Origin: Haloferula helveola
Lineage (GTDB): Bacteria; Verrucomicrobiota; Verrucomicrobiia; Verrucomicrobiales; Akkermansiaceae
DNA length: 64,000 bases
Direction of reading: 5' to 3'
Assembly: GCF_037076345.1 (NCBI RefSeq)
Contig: NZ_AP024702.1
Location: 496,001 to 560,000 of the forward strand
A model generated the notes under the pieces. That model was not told the origin of the DNA and searched no databases. It saw only the letters and a program-made list of their open reading frames with translations. Shown here piece by piece: positions 42,976-52,248 of the stretch (within the stretch, counting starts at the first letter, position 1; each line of letters begins with the position of its first letter). The position numbers and the translations under genes are program-made.

Positions 42976-43791
42976 TCAGGGAGCGGTCGCGAAAGGATTC
43001 GCGGTCTGGCGGGTGCGCACCTCGCTGGGCATCCATGTCCATGGATTGACACCCTTCTCGCCGAACACCGCCAAACCCACCACTCCAACGTTCCGGGTAT
43101 CACCGTGACGGCGATTCGTGTACGAGCCGCCGACACTGGAGAACTCGAATCTCGCGACCCGGTCCCAACCGCTTCTCCATCCCTTGACTTCGAGGGTCTC
43201 GCCGGGGGCGATCACATAGCCTCGTTTGGAGAATGACGCCGGCTTGCCATCGATCACGTCGAGTCCGTCCACACTCAACACCACCTCAAGCCGGCTTTTG
43301 CAGCGGTTCTTCAGGAAGATCAAATAGCTGCTTCCGGGCGAACCGACCGTGAACCTCTTGCCGCCTGACTTGTAGCTGGGCAAATACCGGAAGCCGCCCT
43401 TGATCCCCCATTCGATCACCTCGCCAGCCGCCTTCTGCGCTCCGTCGACCTTGTACTTGTATCCGGTCATGGCATCCACCCCCTTACGATCATTGTAGTA
43501 GATCACATCGGTTCCCAACGGCTTGGGTGACGCCCGCACGAATGTCTGCTTGTGCCATTCGTCTCGGACTTCCTCACCGAACCCCGTCGCCAGCCCCGGC
43601 CGCTCTTCGGGCTTCACCGGAGCATTCCTGGGCTTGGCACCCGACGGCGCTTCAGCCGAGATCGGCATAGCGGGCGAATACTCGGCATCCACAGGAACGA
43701 AGTTGGGCCTACATGAGGAGACCCAAACCACCACCGCCAACGGCAAAACCCATCGACCCGGCTCCAACTTGCGAAACAGCTCAAATCCCAT
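42976..43791 (-). CDS. Predicted lipoprotein of unknown function
   Basis: A 271-aa protein from the ATG at 43791, with a lipoprotein signal peptide ending VWVSSC (cysteine at 27). The mature region has about 80 polar, proline-rich residues. A beta-rich C-terminal domain follows (TDVIYYNDRKGVDAMTGYKY, GSPGSSYLIFLKNRCKSRLE, APGETLEVKGWRSGWDRVAR), which reads like a small jelly-roll domain. I recognise no family. It is divergent from the BlaI-type repressor gene and may be controlled by the same intergenic palindromes. It is followed by the zinc-finger gene on the same strand 51 bases on. Confidence 0.7.
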   Translation of the reverse strand: MGFELFRKLEPGRWVLPLAVVVWVSSCRPNFVPVDAEYSPAMPISAEAPSGAKPRNAPVKPEERPGLATGFGEEVRDEWHKQTFVRASPKPLGTDVIYYNDRKGVDAMTGYKYKVDGAQKAAGEVIEWGIKGGFRYLPSYKSGGKRFTVGSPGSSYLIFLKNRCKSRLEVVLSVDGLDVIDGKPASFSKRGYVIAPGETLEVKGWRSGWDRVARFEFSSVGGSYTNRRHGDTRNVGVVGLAVFGEKGVNPWTWMPSEVRTRQTANPFATAP

Positions 43792-43836
43792 GATGCTAGA
43801 AAAGCAGCATATCATCGGCGGCCCCGTCAATCCTTT

Positions 43837-43861
43837 AGTGCTGTTTTTTTAGCACTTGTGC
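43837..43861. promoter_or_regulatory. Candidate operator palindromes between a lipoprotein gene and blaI-like gene
   Basis: AGTGCT (43837-43842) pairs with AGCACT (43851-43856) around eight T-rich bases, and the overlapping GCACTTGTGC (43852-43861) is a second perfect palindrome. They lie 36-60 bases before the BlaI-type repressor start and about 45 bases from the divergent lipoprotein start. BlaI-family repressors bind short palindromes near their own promoters, so this is a plausible autoregulatory operator, but the core differs from the classic BlaI TACA/TGTA site. Confidence 0.45.
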
Positions 43862-43896
43862 ATTGAACCGGCCCCACCTTGTGCTAGTTTTCCCGC

Positions 43897-44268
43897 ATGA
43901 GCGAACCTGCCCTTGCCCGACGGGAACGTCAGGTCATGGACCTGATCTACCGCCTGGGAGAAGCCTCGGCGCAGGATATTCAGGACGAGTTGCCTGATCC
44001 TCCGAGCTATTCCGCAGTGCGCGCCCTGCTCGCCACGATGGTCGACAAAGGACTGATCAAACACCGGAAGGAATCCCGTCGCTATCTCTACAGCCCCGCG
44101 GTTTCCGAAAAGAAAGCGAAGCGGTCGGCGCTAAAGCAGTTGCTGGGCACCTTCTTCGACGGCAAACCCGAGAAGTTGGTAGCCTCGCTGCTGGATCCTT
44201 CGGAACAGAATCTCAGCCGGGAAGAGATCGAACGCATCCGGGAACTGATCGACCGCCAGGAAGAATGA
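43897..44268 (+). CDS. BlaI/MecI/CopY-family transcriptional repressor
   Basis: A 123-aa winged-helix repressor. The wHTH reads RRERQVMDLIYRLGEASAQD, then SYSAVRALLATMVDKGLIKH and the wing KESRRYLYSPAVSEKKAKRS. A C-terminal dimerisation helix rich in leucine follows (LKQLLGTFFDGKPEKLVASL). BlaI-like repressors are inactivated by the membrane protease encoded with them. Here the M56 protease gene starts within the stop codon (ATGA). The target genes are probably its own operon and perhaps the divergent lipoprotein. Confidence 0.92.
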   Translation: MSEPALARRERQVMDLIYRLGEASAQDIQDELPDPPSYSAVRALLATMVDKGLIKHRKESRRYLYSPAVSEKKAKRSALKQLLGTFFDGKPEKLVASLLDPSEQNLSREEIERIRELIDRQEE

Positions 44269-45176
44269 CTTCGACACCCATCGCCGCCATCCTCTTTTCC
44301 CTCGTCGCGGCCACCGCCGTGCTCGCGCTCGGGCGTCGCGATGGCGAGAACTCCAGCCGGATCAGCGGGCTTGCGTTGCTACTTCTGCTCGCCTTTCCGC
44401 TGCTGAGCCTGCTCCCGAAGATTCCGATCCTGCCGGCAGCGGAGAACATCGCCTCCCAATCCTATTCCGTTTCCGTCGTGGTACTCGTGCTGCCGTTCGG
44501 TTCGCTGGTTCTCCTCGCCCGTCTGGCGATCGCGGGATGGACCCTGCAGCGGTGGAGGAAAGGGTCGAATCTTCTTGAGCAACGGACCACCCGCCATGGC
44601 CGCGCGGTGGAAGTGCGGTCGCTTCCGGAACTCGCCAGCCCCTGCGCGGCCGGCGTCTTCCGCCCTGTCATCTTCGTCCCGGCATCGTGGACCGAGTGGA
44701 ATCTTTCGACGCGCGAAATGGTGCTCGCACATGAACTCGCCCATCACGCCCGACACGATCCCCTTTGGCGCTGGCTCGGATCCCTCGCCTGCGCGCTGCA
44801 CTGGTTCAATCCACTGGTGTGGTGGCTGGCCCGTCGCCATGCCCTCCAATCGGAGTTCGCCTGCGACGCGGCAGTGGTCGCCTCGGGCGTCGATGCTTCG
44901 GCCTATTCCCATACCCTCTGCGATCTGGCCGCCGCCCGCACGCCCTCGCTGGCACTGGCCATGTCCGGACCGGCTCTGGGCGAACGCATCAAGCGGCTGC
45001 GTGACCGACCTCGCCGGGCCTCGCGCACGATGGCGGGCCTCGCATTGGCACTGCTGATCGGCAGCGCGCTGACAACGGCGATCTGCCGCCGGGCCGCCCC
45101 ACCGGAGCAACCGGCGCCCGATCGTGGCGAGGTCATTCTCCGTCTCACCGCGGACCCGTTTCCGGCGAACCCGTGA
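44265..45176 (+). CDS. M56-family (BlaR1-like) membrane metalloprotease
   Basis: A 303-aa membrane protein with about four predicted helices. The zinc protease site is HELAHHARHD, the last helices carry LGSLACALHWFNPLVWWLA, and FACDAAV supplies the third zinc-ligand region. There is no penicillin-binding-type sensor domain; after the last hydrophobic helix (GLALALLIGSALTTAIC) only about 35 residues remain. So it resembles BlaR1/MecR1 with the extracellular sensor missing. It is expected to cleave or inactivate the BlaI-like repressor on an unknown signal. It overlaps the repressor gene by 4 bases. The signal might come through another protein. Confidence 0.88.
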   Translation: MTSTPIAAILFSLVAATAVLALGRRDGENSSRISGLALLLLLAFPLLSLLPKIPILPAAENIASQSYSVSVVVLVLPFGSLVLLARLAIAGWTLQRWRKGSNLLEQRTTRHGRAVEVRSLPELASPCAAGVFRPVIFVPASWTEWNLSTREMVLAHELAHHARHDPLWRWLGSLACALHWFNPLVWWLARRHALQSEFACDAAVVASGVDASAYSHTLCDLAAARTPSLALAMSGPALGERIKRLRDRPRRASRTMAGLALALLIGSALTTAICRRAAPPEQPAPDRGEVILRLTADPFPANP

Positions 45177-45190
45177 CCCGTACGCGATAA

Positions 45191-45213
45191 GGGGCCGACT
45201 ATGCGTCGGCCCC
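45191..45213. terminator. Strong GC hairpin between convergent genes
   Basis: GGGGCCGAC (45191-45199) pairs perfectly with GTCGGCCCC (45205-45213) around a 5-base loop. It lies between the end of the M56 protease gene and the end of the redoxin gene and probably terminates both transcripts. There is no clear T-run on either side. Confidence 0.6.
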
Positions 45214-45228
45214 TCGGAGATTCGGGTC

Positions 45229-45831
45229 TCAGTATTTTACCCCGCAGCCATAGGGCGGGGCTTTCGCCGTCTCGACCGGCTTGCCTGCGAGCAGGGCATC
45301 GACCGCGGCGACAACGAAGTTGGTAGCTCCCTCGACATCGGCAGCCTTGGTGCTTGGCTTGTTATCGATTCCACCCCCGAAGGCGAGCTTGCCGTCCTTG
45401 CCGATCACGAACATGTGCGGCGTCGTCTTCGCTCCATAGGCCTTGCCGACCTTGCCATCGGTATCGAGGACGATCTGGTCCGCCTTGCTCCCTTCCTTTT
45501 CGGCACGCTCGCCGAGCTTCTCCGCAGGCATGTAGCCGCCCTTCCCTTCGGCGGACGAGTTTACGGAAATCCAGACCACTTCGTCGTCCGAATACTTCTC
45601 TTGCAGCATCGGCATGTTGCCGCTGCCGTAGTGTTTCTTCACGAACGGACAGCCGAAGTTGATCCACTCGAGGACCACCACCTTGCCTTTGTAGTCGGAG
45701 AGCGAGACTTCCTCGCCCTTCACGCTCGGCAGGGTGAATCCGGGAGCCGTGTCGCCGGGTTCGACCGCGTTCGCAACGCCGCAGGCGACAATCGCCGCGG
45801 CCATCCATGTCATCGTGCTCTTCATTTTCAT
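45229..45831 (-). CDS. Secreted single-Cys redoxin (thioredoxin-fold, AhpC/TSA-like)
   Basis: A 200-aa protein with a signal peptide (MTWMAAAIVACGVANA) and a thioredoxin-fold redoxin domain: APGFTLPSVKGEEVSLSDYK, then GKVVVLEWINFGCPFVKKHY. The active site has only one cysteine (GCPF) in place of CxxC. TTPHMFVIGKDGKLAFGGGI holds the conserved cis-proline region, and a second, separate cysteine is at the C terminus (YGCGVKY). It belongs to the group of CPF/CPY-type periplasmic redoxins with possible peroxidase or reductase roles. It lies near a DsbD N-terminal-domain gene, which suggests the two act together in periplasmic thiol chemistry. Confidence 0.85.
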   Translation of the reverse strand: MKMKSTMTWMAAAIVACGVANAVEPGDTAPGFTLPSVKGEEVSLSDYKGKVVVLEWINFGCPFVKKHYGSGNMPMLQEKYSDDEVVWISVNSSAEGKGGYMPAEKLGERAEKEGSKADQIVLDTDGKVGKAYGAKTTPHMFVIGKDGKLAFGGGIDNKPSTKAADVEGATNFVVAAVDALLAGKPVETAKAPPYGCGVKY

Positions 45832-45894
45832 TGGAATTCAGATTGGGGAGTTAGACCCCTCCCATTGCTGAGCCGGATGTCCAACGGGAATTCG

Positions 45895-46689
45895 TCACTC
45901 AGCTGTCCATCGGAGCAGCAACGGCTTCTCCAACCTGCCTCCCGACAAAACGAGCTCGAGTTCTTCGGGCGCACCCGTGGCGTACTCGTTCGCTGGCACG
46001 GTCGCCTCCCAACCACCCTCGACCTCCTCAAGCCGGATCGGTTTCGAGTGATCCACGGTCGCAGGCGTCGCGGGAAACACCTCGCAACCGGTCGGATCCA
46101 CACCTTTGGGCAGCGCCACGTGCAAACGAAGCGAGTCCTTGTCGACATCCACCGACAAGCGACTTCCCGCAACCGGCTGCGGAACTTTCTCCAGCGCCTT
46201 GGCGATCACACCGGCTCCCGGTCCCGGCCCTTTGTTCTCGTGCTCGAATGAAATCGACAGGCTGGCGTCACCCGGAACGCAGGCGGAGTCATCACAGGTC
46301 AGCCAGCTCAGTTCGGCGGTGACCTCGGCCCGGCCCTTTGCCGATGCGCCCGCGGTCATGAAAACCGGAATCACCACCTCCTTCTCATAACCGTAACCGG
46401 GAAGCTCGCCGGTCATGAAACGAACCGGAACCGGATGCAACAACGGGCCGGCCACCCAGCCATCCGGCAGTTTCCAATCGACCGACAGCGCCATGCCGCC
46501 TTCTCCGGGATTTCTCCAATAGGTATGCCAGCCGTCGTCCAGCTTCAGCCGGATCCCGACCTCGACCGGTTTGCCTGCCTGATATCCCTCGCTCGTCTGG
46601 ATCAGCTCGGCTTCCGCGTGCCCCGAACGGACTCCGGCAAACGCCGAGCCGATCGCCAGCAAACCCGCTCCAATCGTCTGTGTCTTCAT
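45895..46689 (-). CDS. DsbD N-terminal (alpha) domain protein without the membrane part
   Basis: A 264-aa secreted protein from the ATG at 46689 (signal peptide to about residue 26, SGHAEA). Residues about 30-160 match the periplasmic N-terminal domain of DsbD/ScsB-like proteins: GIRLKLDDGWHTYWRNPGEG, GPLLHPVPVRF, GYGYEKEVVIPV, and the cysteine pair in WLTCDDSACVPG. The membrane channel and C-terminal thioredoxin domain of full DsbD are absent. About 100 residues of a second beta domain follow. The redoxin gene lies 63 bases downstream on the same strand, so the two form a likely operon. How the cysteines are recharged without the membrane part is unclear. Confidence 0.82.
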   Translation of the reverse strand: MKTQTIGAGLLAIGSAFAGVRSGHAEAELIQTSEGYQAGKPVEVGIRLKLDDGWHTYWRNPGEGGMALSVDWKLPDGWVAGPLLHPVPVRFMTGELPGYGYEKEVVIPVFMTAGASAKGRAEVTAELSWLTCDDSACVPGDASLSISFEHENKGPGPGAGVIAKALEKVPQPVAGSRLSVDVDKDSLRLHVALPKGVDPTGCEVFPATPATVDHSKPIRLEEVEGGWEATVPANEYATGAPEELELVLSGGRLEKPLLLRWTAE

Positions 46690-46741
46690 GACACCCAACC
46701 TATCCGGAAGGACGGGCGCATCCACCGGTTTCTGAGCGGTC

Positions 46742-48175
46742 TCAACCGACCGTCCACTTCAGCCACAGCACCACCAGCGGAGTGAGCAGTCCGACCACGA
46801 GACCCGGCACCAGGAAATCCCGGGAAGAGATTCGCCCCGAACCGTAGGCGATCGCGTTCGGTGGCGTGGAGATCGGCAATGCCATCGCAGCGGAGCATCC
46901 GATCGCCACCGAAAGGATCACGATCCTCGAGTCTTCGGCCGCCACCAGGCTCGCCCCGAGCGGCACAAGAAGGGCCGCGGCCGCGGTGTTGCTCATCAGG
47001 TTCGAGAGAACCAGTCCGACAAAACAGAAGACCGCCGCAATCGCCAACGGGGGCAAGGTGTTCGGCACCTGATCGGCGAGCCACGCGGCGAGCCCGGTCT
47101 CCTTCACCCCGACTCCGAGCGAAAGACCGCCGGCCAGCAGTAGCAGCACGTCCCACGGCAACTGGCGCATGTCGGTGGCACCGATCACCCCGGTGACCGC
47201 GAAGACGACGATCGGCACGAACGACACGACTGGCGACGGGATTCCCAATACTGACTCGGACATCCAGAGACCGACGGTGATCGCGAAGACCAGCATGACG
47301 ATCAGCCGGTGCCGAAACTGGCGGTCGTCACCCTCAATCGCAGAATCGAGACTGCCTTCGATGCCCTTCTCACCGCGAATCCAGCGCCACCAGACAACGC
47401 CATATCCCAATGCGGCAAGAACCAGCGCCGGCGGCAGCGCGATCATCATCCAGCGCATGAAGTCGATCTTCTGCCCGTCCGCCAATTGACCGGCTGCGAT
47501 CGCATTCGGCGGCGTGCCGATGATGGTGCCGATTCCGCCCAGATTGGCGGCAAGTGCCACCGCGATCACAACGCCTCGTCCGAGGCGGCTACCTTCTGGC
47601 AAGCCGGCGATCACCGGGGCCGTCACCGCCACCATCATCGCTGCGGTCGCGGTGTTCGACATGAACATGCTGAAGACAAAGGTCACCGCCATGACTCCCA
47701 ACACCAGCAGTGGAGGACGTCCGACAAAGCGTCCGAGGAGGTGGCCCGCCATCCAACGGTCGAGCTGGGTCTTCGAACATGCGTGTGCCAGCACGAAGCC
47801 GCCGAAGAAGAGCCACATCGTGGGTGAGGACCACGGCTTCACAAAAAGCGTCCACGCATCCTTCGAATCCGCCGGCGCCCACACCCCCCCGGGATTACCG
47901 AGGATCGCGATCTGCAGCCCGATCACCAGCAGCGCGACCGCAAAGGCGGGCATTGCCTCGGTCACCCAGAGGCCTGCAGCGAAGACCATGATCCCCAGCG
48001 CCGCCTGACCTCCGGGCGAAAGGTCGGCGTAGAGGTCGGACCCGAGCCAACCCGGCCCCCACACCACGGCCGCGGCCAACGCGGCGCAGCCGAGCGTTTT
48101 CAGGATGGATGCCAGCTCGCCACGATCAAAATGCCCGAGTAGCCGGAAGGACTGGGCGCGGGTGTCCAGAGACAT
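46742..48175 (-). CDS. SLC13/DASS-family sodium:anion symporter
   Basis: A 477-aa inner-membrane transporter from the ATG at 48175, with about 11 membrane helices. The two pseudo-repeats carry the family substrate-site motifs: MSNTATAAMM with GTPPNAIAAG, and LMSNTAAAALLVPLG with STPPNAIAYGSGRI. It imports dicarboxylates, sulfate or similar anions with sodium; the sequence does not tell which. It begins about 70 bases from the end of the next upstream gene and ends about 52 bases before the DsbD-domain gene on the same strand, so linkage is possible but not certain. Confidence 0.92.
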   Translation of the reverse strand: MSLDTRAQSFRLLGHFDRGELASILKTLGCAALAAAVVWGPGWLGSDLYADLSPGGQAALGIMVFAAGLWVTEAMPAFAVALLVIGLQIAILGNPGGVWAPADSKDAWTLFVKPWSSPTMWLFFGGFVLAHACSKTQLDRWMAGHLLGRFVGRPPLLVLGVMAVTFVFSMFMSNTATAAMMVAVTAPVIAGLPEGSRLGRGVVIAVALAANLGGIGTIIGTPPNAIAAGQLADGQKIDFMRWMMIALPPALVLAALGYGVVWWRWIRGEKGIEGSLDSAIEGDDRQFRHRLIVMLVFAITVGLWMSESVLGIPSPVVSFVPIVVFAVTGVIGATDMRQLPWDVLLLLAGGLSLGVGVKETGLAAWLADQVPNTLPPLAIAAVFCFVGLVLSNLMSNTAAAALLVPLGASLVAAEDSRIVILSVAIGCSAAMALPISTPPNAIAYGSGRISSRDFLVPGLVVGLLTPLVVLWLKWTVG

Positions 48176-48244
48176 AGTGAAAGCGTGAGAGCACACCCCG
48201 CGCCGGACAAGATCCAAGGTTGCGCCGAAGTTGCGCGAAACTCG

Positions 48245-48790
48245 TCATGGATTGTTCTGCCCGTGGATCAACTCCCCCAACAAGCCGGCCTCCCCTTCCC
48301 ATCCGAGCCGCTTCAGCCCGGAAAGAACCCTATCGCTGTCAGGAAAGACCAACTCCTCCCGATCTGCCTGCAATTGATCCCGGGGAAAGTCAGCTTCGGG
48401 CAGGATCTTCTCAGCCAACCGAAAACAGGCCCAGGCCCGCCAGCTCCGGATCTCGGCGTCGCGGCCCCGGACGCGCGTGGCGAGATGCTGGAAATGCCTG
48501 ACCGGGTTCCCGATGAAACAACCGGCAGGTCGCCGCTCCAGCATCCAAGTCAATGCCCGATAGGGTGGCGGCCACTCGGACAGCACGAGATCCTCCGGAT
48601 CCAGTTCGGCCGACCACGCCCGATTCAGCTGCAGGATCGCTTGAGCAGGCATGCCGCGGCTCCATAGCGTCTGCGCGTAGCGGAGCGCGGTTACGTAGAA
48701 TTCGGCATCGCGTCTTTGCCCGAGGCTGCGCAGGTTCCGATAGGTCATATCGGATACCGAAGAAGGCAAAAATGGACATTCTTCGATCAT
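48245..48790 (-). CDS. Conserved hypothetical protein
   Basis: A 181-aa soluble protein. Two starts are possible: ATG at 48790 (MIEECPFLPSS) or ATG at 48748 (MTYRNLRSLGQR), the latter giving 167 aa. The N-terminal helical part (EFYVTALRYAQTLWSRGMPA and AILQLNRAWSAEL) is reminiscent of half a TPR. Conserved-looking tryptophans and prolines follow (LSEWPPPYRALTWMLERRPA). I know of no function, although similar small proteins appear in other Verrucomicrobia. Longer frame extension upstream is not supported. The promoter region is shared with the divergent PSD1 operon. Confidence 0.6.
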   Translation of the reverse strand: MIEECPFLPSSVSDMTYRNLRSLGQRRDAEFYVTALRYAQTLWSRGMPAQAILQLNRAWSAELDPEDLVLSEWPPPYRALTWMLERRPAGCFIGNPVRHFQHLATRVRGRDAEIRSWRAWACFRLAEKILPEADFPRDQLQADREELVFPDSDRVLSGLKRLGWEGEAGLLGELIHGQNNP

Positions 48791-48850
48791 CCGTACATCG
48801 GTGTTTTCCCGCACATCTTCATTCACCACACGCAGCACGTTGGAAGCGAC

Positions 48851-48886
48851 GCTTTTCCGGGTGAGATTGCCGCTTTTCCGGGTGAA
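48851..48886. promoter_or_regulatory. 15-bp direct repeats in the divergent promoter of the PSD1 operon
   Basis: CGCTTTTCCGGGTGA occurs at 48851-48865 and again at 48872-48886, exactly 21 bases apart (two helical turns). This phasing is typical of tandem binding sites for a dimeric or cooperative regulator. It lies about 67-100 bases before the PSD1 start at 48953 and 60-95 bases from the divergent gene. Confidence 0.6.
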
Positions 48887-48952
48887 AGAGGATGCTCCTG
48901 CCGCCGGTAATTGCCAAGGCTCGAACGCACGCCTATTCTGACACGAATCGAC

Positions 48953-51900
48953 ATGGTTTTTCGAAAGTTCAACGCCCATCCGGGGCCGATTCTGGGAGTG
49001 GTCGCCATCGCGACCTCGTTCCTTTGCATCCAATGCACCCGTTCCTCCAAGGCGACTGGCCAGAAGGGAGAAGCTACAGCTCCCGAGCAACCCGGATTGG
49101 TATCGGAAGAGTCGGCACGACCGGTGTCCATCCCGGATGAGGTGACCTTCAACGAGCACATCCAGCCCATCCTCTCCGAATACTGCTATCAGTGCCACGG
49201 ACCCGACGAAAAGACCCGCTACCCGGAAGAAGAACCGTTGCGTCTCGATCTGGCGGATGAAGCCTTCAAGCCGCGGGAGAACGGCACGCCGGTGATCATC
49301 AAGGGCGATGCCGAGGCCTCCCTCTTGGTCAAGCTGCTTCACAGCACCGACAAGGACACCGTGATGCCTCCTCCTGAGTCTCACAAGGAGCTCGATGCGA
49401 CCCAGATCGCGCTGCTTGAGGCATGGGTCGACCAAGGAGCGGAGTATCAGGACCACTGGGCCTTCCTTCCGGTCGAGCGACCGGAAGTTCCGGAAAGCGA
49501 CTGGGGCCGCAACGGCATCGACCCGTTCGTGGAGGCCCGCCTGCGGTCTCACGACCTCGAACCGAATCCAGACGAAGATCCGGCACGTCTCTACCGCCGG
49601 CTTCACTTCGACCTGACCGGGCTTCCACCCTCTCCCGAAGAACTCGACAACTTCCTGAAGAGCGCCGGATCAGGAATCGACGCGGCCTATGAAGCCGAGG
49701 TCGACCGGTTGCTCGCCACCACCGAAAGTGCCGAGCACTTCGCACGCTACTGGCTCGACGCCGCCCGCTACGCCGACACCCACGGCATCCACATCGACAA
49801 CTACCGCGCGATCTGGCCCTACCGCGACTGGGTGATCCGCGCACTCGAACGGAACATGCCGTGGGACGAGTTCACCATCGAACAGATCGCCGGCGACATG
49901 CTCCCCGATCCGACGCTCGACCAGCAGGTGGCCACCGGCTTCCACCGTTGCTTGCCAACCACCGGCGAGGGCGGCGCCATCGCCGAGGAGTATCTCGCCA
50001 TCTACGCTCAGGACCGCACCGACACAACTGGTGCCGTCTGGCTGGGCCTGACCATGGGCTGCGCTTCGTGCCACGATCACAAGTTCGACCCGATTTCGAT
50101 GAAGGACACCTACTCCTTCAATGCCTTCTTCCGGAACACGCCGATGTCGGCGCTCGACCGCAACAATGCGGAGCATCCGCCGAACGTCTTTGTCCCGCTT
50201 CACGAAGACCGCCCCCGTTTCGCCGCTCTGGCCGACGAAAAGAATAAGGCGGAGGAGGATCTGAAGGCGCGTCGCTCGGGCGCCCGTCAGGATTTCGACC
50301 AGTGGCTGGCCGCGGCGAAGATCGACGGCGGCGTCGAAGTGGATTCCACCCTCGCCCTCCGTCTCCCGCTCGCTTCGGAGCAGGAGTCAATTGTCGGCGA
50401 ACTCGATGGTCAGCCGCAGGAGTGGCAGGCGAAGCTGCCGAGAATCGACGCCCCCCTCGGCAAGGCTGCGGTTATTTCCGAAAAGCCGCTCGATCTTGGT
50501 GATCACCTGTCGTTCTCACGCTCCGACCAAGTGACCTTCGGCGGATTCATCTACACCGAAGGCAAACCGACCGGTGCGGTCATCGCACGGATGGACCCGA
50601 ATGCCGCCTACCGTGGTTGGGACCTTTACCTGCAGTCGGGGCAACCGGCCGCGCATGTCATCGACCGCTGGCCCGATGCCGCGAGCAAGATCGTCGCCAA
50701 GCAGGCACTCAACCAGAAGAGCTGGCAACACGTGATGGTGACCTTCGACGGCACCAAGTCCGGCCATCAATCGCTGTCGGTTTACGTCGACGGTAAACGC
50801 GTCCCCTCGTCGACCGAACCGAACACCGTCGGCGGCACCATCGAGACGAAGGTTCCCCTGCGTCTCGGCTCCCGCCACGGCGACGATTCCAAGCTCACGA
50901 AGGGCAAGGTGGCGCTGCAGGACTTCCGTTTCTACCGGCGCCTGCTGACACCCGCTGAGATCTCCGACCTCGCCTCCAACGCCCTGCTCAGGGATATCCT
51001 CGAGACACCTGCGGACAACCGGACCAAGAAGCAGATGGACCGCCTGTTCGAATACTACGTTTCCAGTATTGATCCCCCGTCCATCGAACTGCGGAAGAAA
51101 ATCGACGCCTTGGCGAAGGAGGAAGCCGACATCCGTTCCCGCGGCTCCGTTTCGCTGGTGATGGAGGAGAAAAAGGACTCCGAAGCTTTCGCCCACATCC
51201 TCAACCGCGGGGTCTACTCGGACAAGGGAGAGAAGGTCACTGCCGACACCCCCGCATCCCTGCCACCGATGCCGGAGGGCGCGCCGAAGAACCGGCTCGG
51301 CCTGGCGCAGTGGCTGGTAGCGAAGGAGAACCCGTTGCCCGCCCGGGTCGCCATGAACCGCCTGTGGGCCCAACTCTTCGGCACCGGGATCGTCGAAACC
51401 GTCGGCGACTTTGGCATCATGGGCGCGCGCCCGACCCATCCGAAACTCCTCGACTGGCTGGCTTCGGAGTTCATGGACAACGGCTGGGACTACCGCCGGA
51501 TGATCAAGTTGATGGTCATGTCTTCGACTTACCGTCAGTCCGCGACGATCCCGCCGGCAAAACTGGAGACCGACCCTTCGAACGCCCTGCTTTCGCGGGG
51601 TCCCCGTTTCCGTCTCGACGGTGAGGAACTCCGCGACATGGCTCTTGCCGCGTCCGACCTCCTGATCGACGAGGTCGGCGGACCACCCGTGAAACCTTAC
51701 CAACCGGAAGGCATCTGGTCGGCGGTGGCGATGCCGCAGTCGAACACCCGGAACTACAAACAGGACACGGGCGAGAAACTCTACCGGAGGTCGATCTACA
51801 CGTTCTGGAAACGCACGGCGCCCCACCCGGCGATGGAGATCTTCAACGCCCCGACGCGGGAGGTGACCTGTGTGGCACGGGAGCGGACGAACACGCCGCT

Positions 51901-52231
51901 CCAGGCCTTCGTCACCCTCAACGATCCGCAGTTCGTCGAGGCCTCGCGGCGGCTCGCGGAGCATGCGCTCTCCGAAGGAGACTTCGACAGCCGACTCGAC
52001 TTCATCAGCACCAGGCTGATCGCCCGCAAGCTCGTCGACGAGGAGCGCGCGGCTGTCCGCAAGACGCTCGACGATGCGACCAAGGCATTCACCGCGGACA
52101 ATGAGGCGGCCAAGACCCTGATTTCCGAAGGCGAGTCGGAGCCGAACCCCGACCTCCCGGTTGCGGAAGTCGCGGCTTGGACGATCGTCTCAAGCCAGAT
52201 CCTCAACCTCGATGAAGCCCTGACCAAGTGA
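48953..52231 (+). CDS. PSD1-type protein: cytochrome c, DUF1549, LamG-like and DUF1553 domains
   Basis: A 1092-aa secreted protein from the ATG at 48953 (signal region [16 protein letters not shown]). The Planctomycete cytochrome c domain has heme motif CYQCH at 78-82 with GPDE following, and [17 protein letters not shown]1549 follows ([31 protein letters not shown]), with a second CxxCH in [14 protein letters not shown] concanavalin/LamG-like jelly-roll insertion lies near 450-640 ([30 protein letters not shown]). DUF1553 is C-terminal ([39 protein letters not shown]). Such proteins are abundant in Planctomycetes and Verrucomicrobia and are thought to take part in breakdown of complex polysaccharides, with redox chemistry suggested by the heme. 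It is first in a four-gene operon; its DUF1501 partner starts 17 bases on. Confidence 0.92.
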   Translation: MVFRKFNAHPGPILGVVAIATSFLCIQCTRSSKATGQKGEATAPEQPGLVSEESARPVSIPDEVTFNEHIQPILSEYCYQCHGPDEKTRYPEEEPLRLDLADEAFKPRENGTPVIIKGDAEASLLVKLLHSTDKDTVMPPPESHKELDATQIALLEAWVDQGAEYQDHWAFLPVERPEVPESDWGRNGIDPFVEARLRSHDLEPNPDEDPARLYRRLHFDLTGLPPSPEELDNFLKSAGSGIDAAYEAEVDRLLATTESAEHFARYWLDAARYADTHGIHIDNYRAIWPYRDWVIRALERNMPWDEFTIEQIAGDMLPDPTLDQQVATGFHRCLPTTGEGGAIAEEYLAIYAQDRTDTTGAVWLGLTMGCASCHDHKFDPISMKDTYSFNAFFRNTPMSALDRNNAEHPPNVFVPLHEDRPRFAALADEKNKAEEDLKARRSGARQDFDQWLAAAKIDGGVEVDSTLALRLPLASEQESIVGELDGQPQEWQAKLPRIDAPLGKAAVISEKPLDLGDHLSFSRSDQVTFGGFIYTEGKPTGAVIARMDPNAAYRGWDLYLQSGQPAAHVIDRWPDAASKIVAKQALNQKSWQHVMVTFDGTKSGHQSLSVYVDGKRVPSSTEPNTVGGTIETKVPLRLGSRHGDDSKLTKGKVALQDFRFYRRLLTPAEISDLASNALLRDILETPADNRTKKQMDRLFEYYVSSIDPPSIELRKKIDALAKEEADIRSRGSVSLVMEEKKDSEAFAHILNRGVYSDKGEKVTADTPASLPPMPEGAPKNRLGLAQWLVAKENPLPARVAMNRLWAQLFGTGIVETVGDFGIMGARPTHPKLLDWLASEFMDNGWDYRRMIKLMVMSSTYRQSATIPPAKLETDPSNALLSRGPRFRLDGEELRDMALAASDLLIDEVGGPPVKPYQPEGIWSAVAMPQSNTRNYKQDTGEKLYRRSIYTFWKRTAPHPAMEIFNAPTREVTCVARERTNTPLQAFVTLNDPQFVEASRRLAEHALSEGDFDSRLDFISTRLIARKLVDEERAAVRKTLDDATKAFTADNEAAKTLISEGESEPNPDLPVAEVAAWTIVSSQILNLDEALTK

Positions 52232-52248
52232 ACGGAACACAGAGCTCC

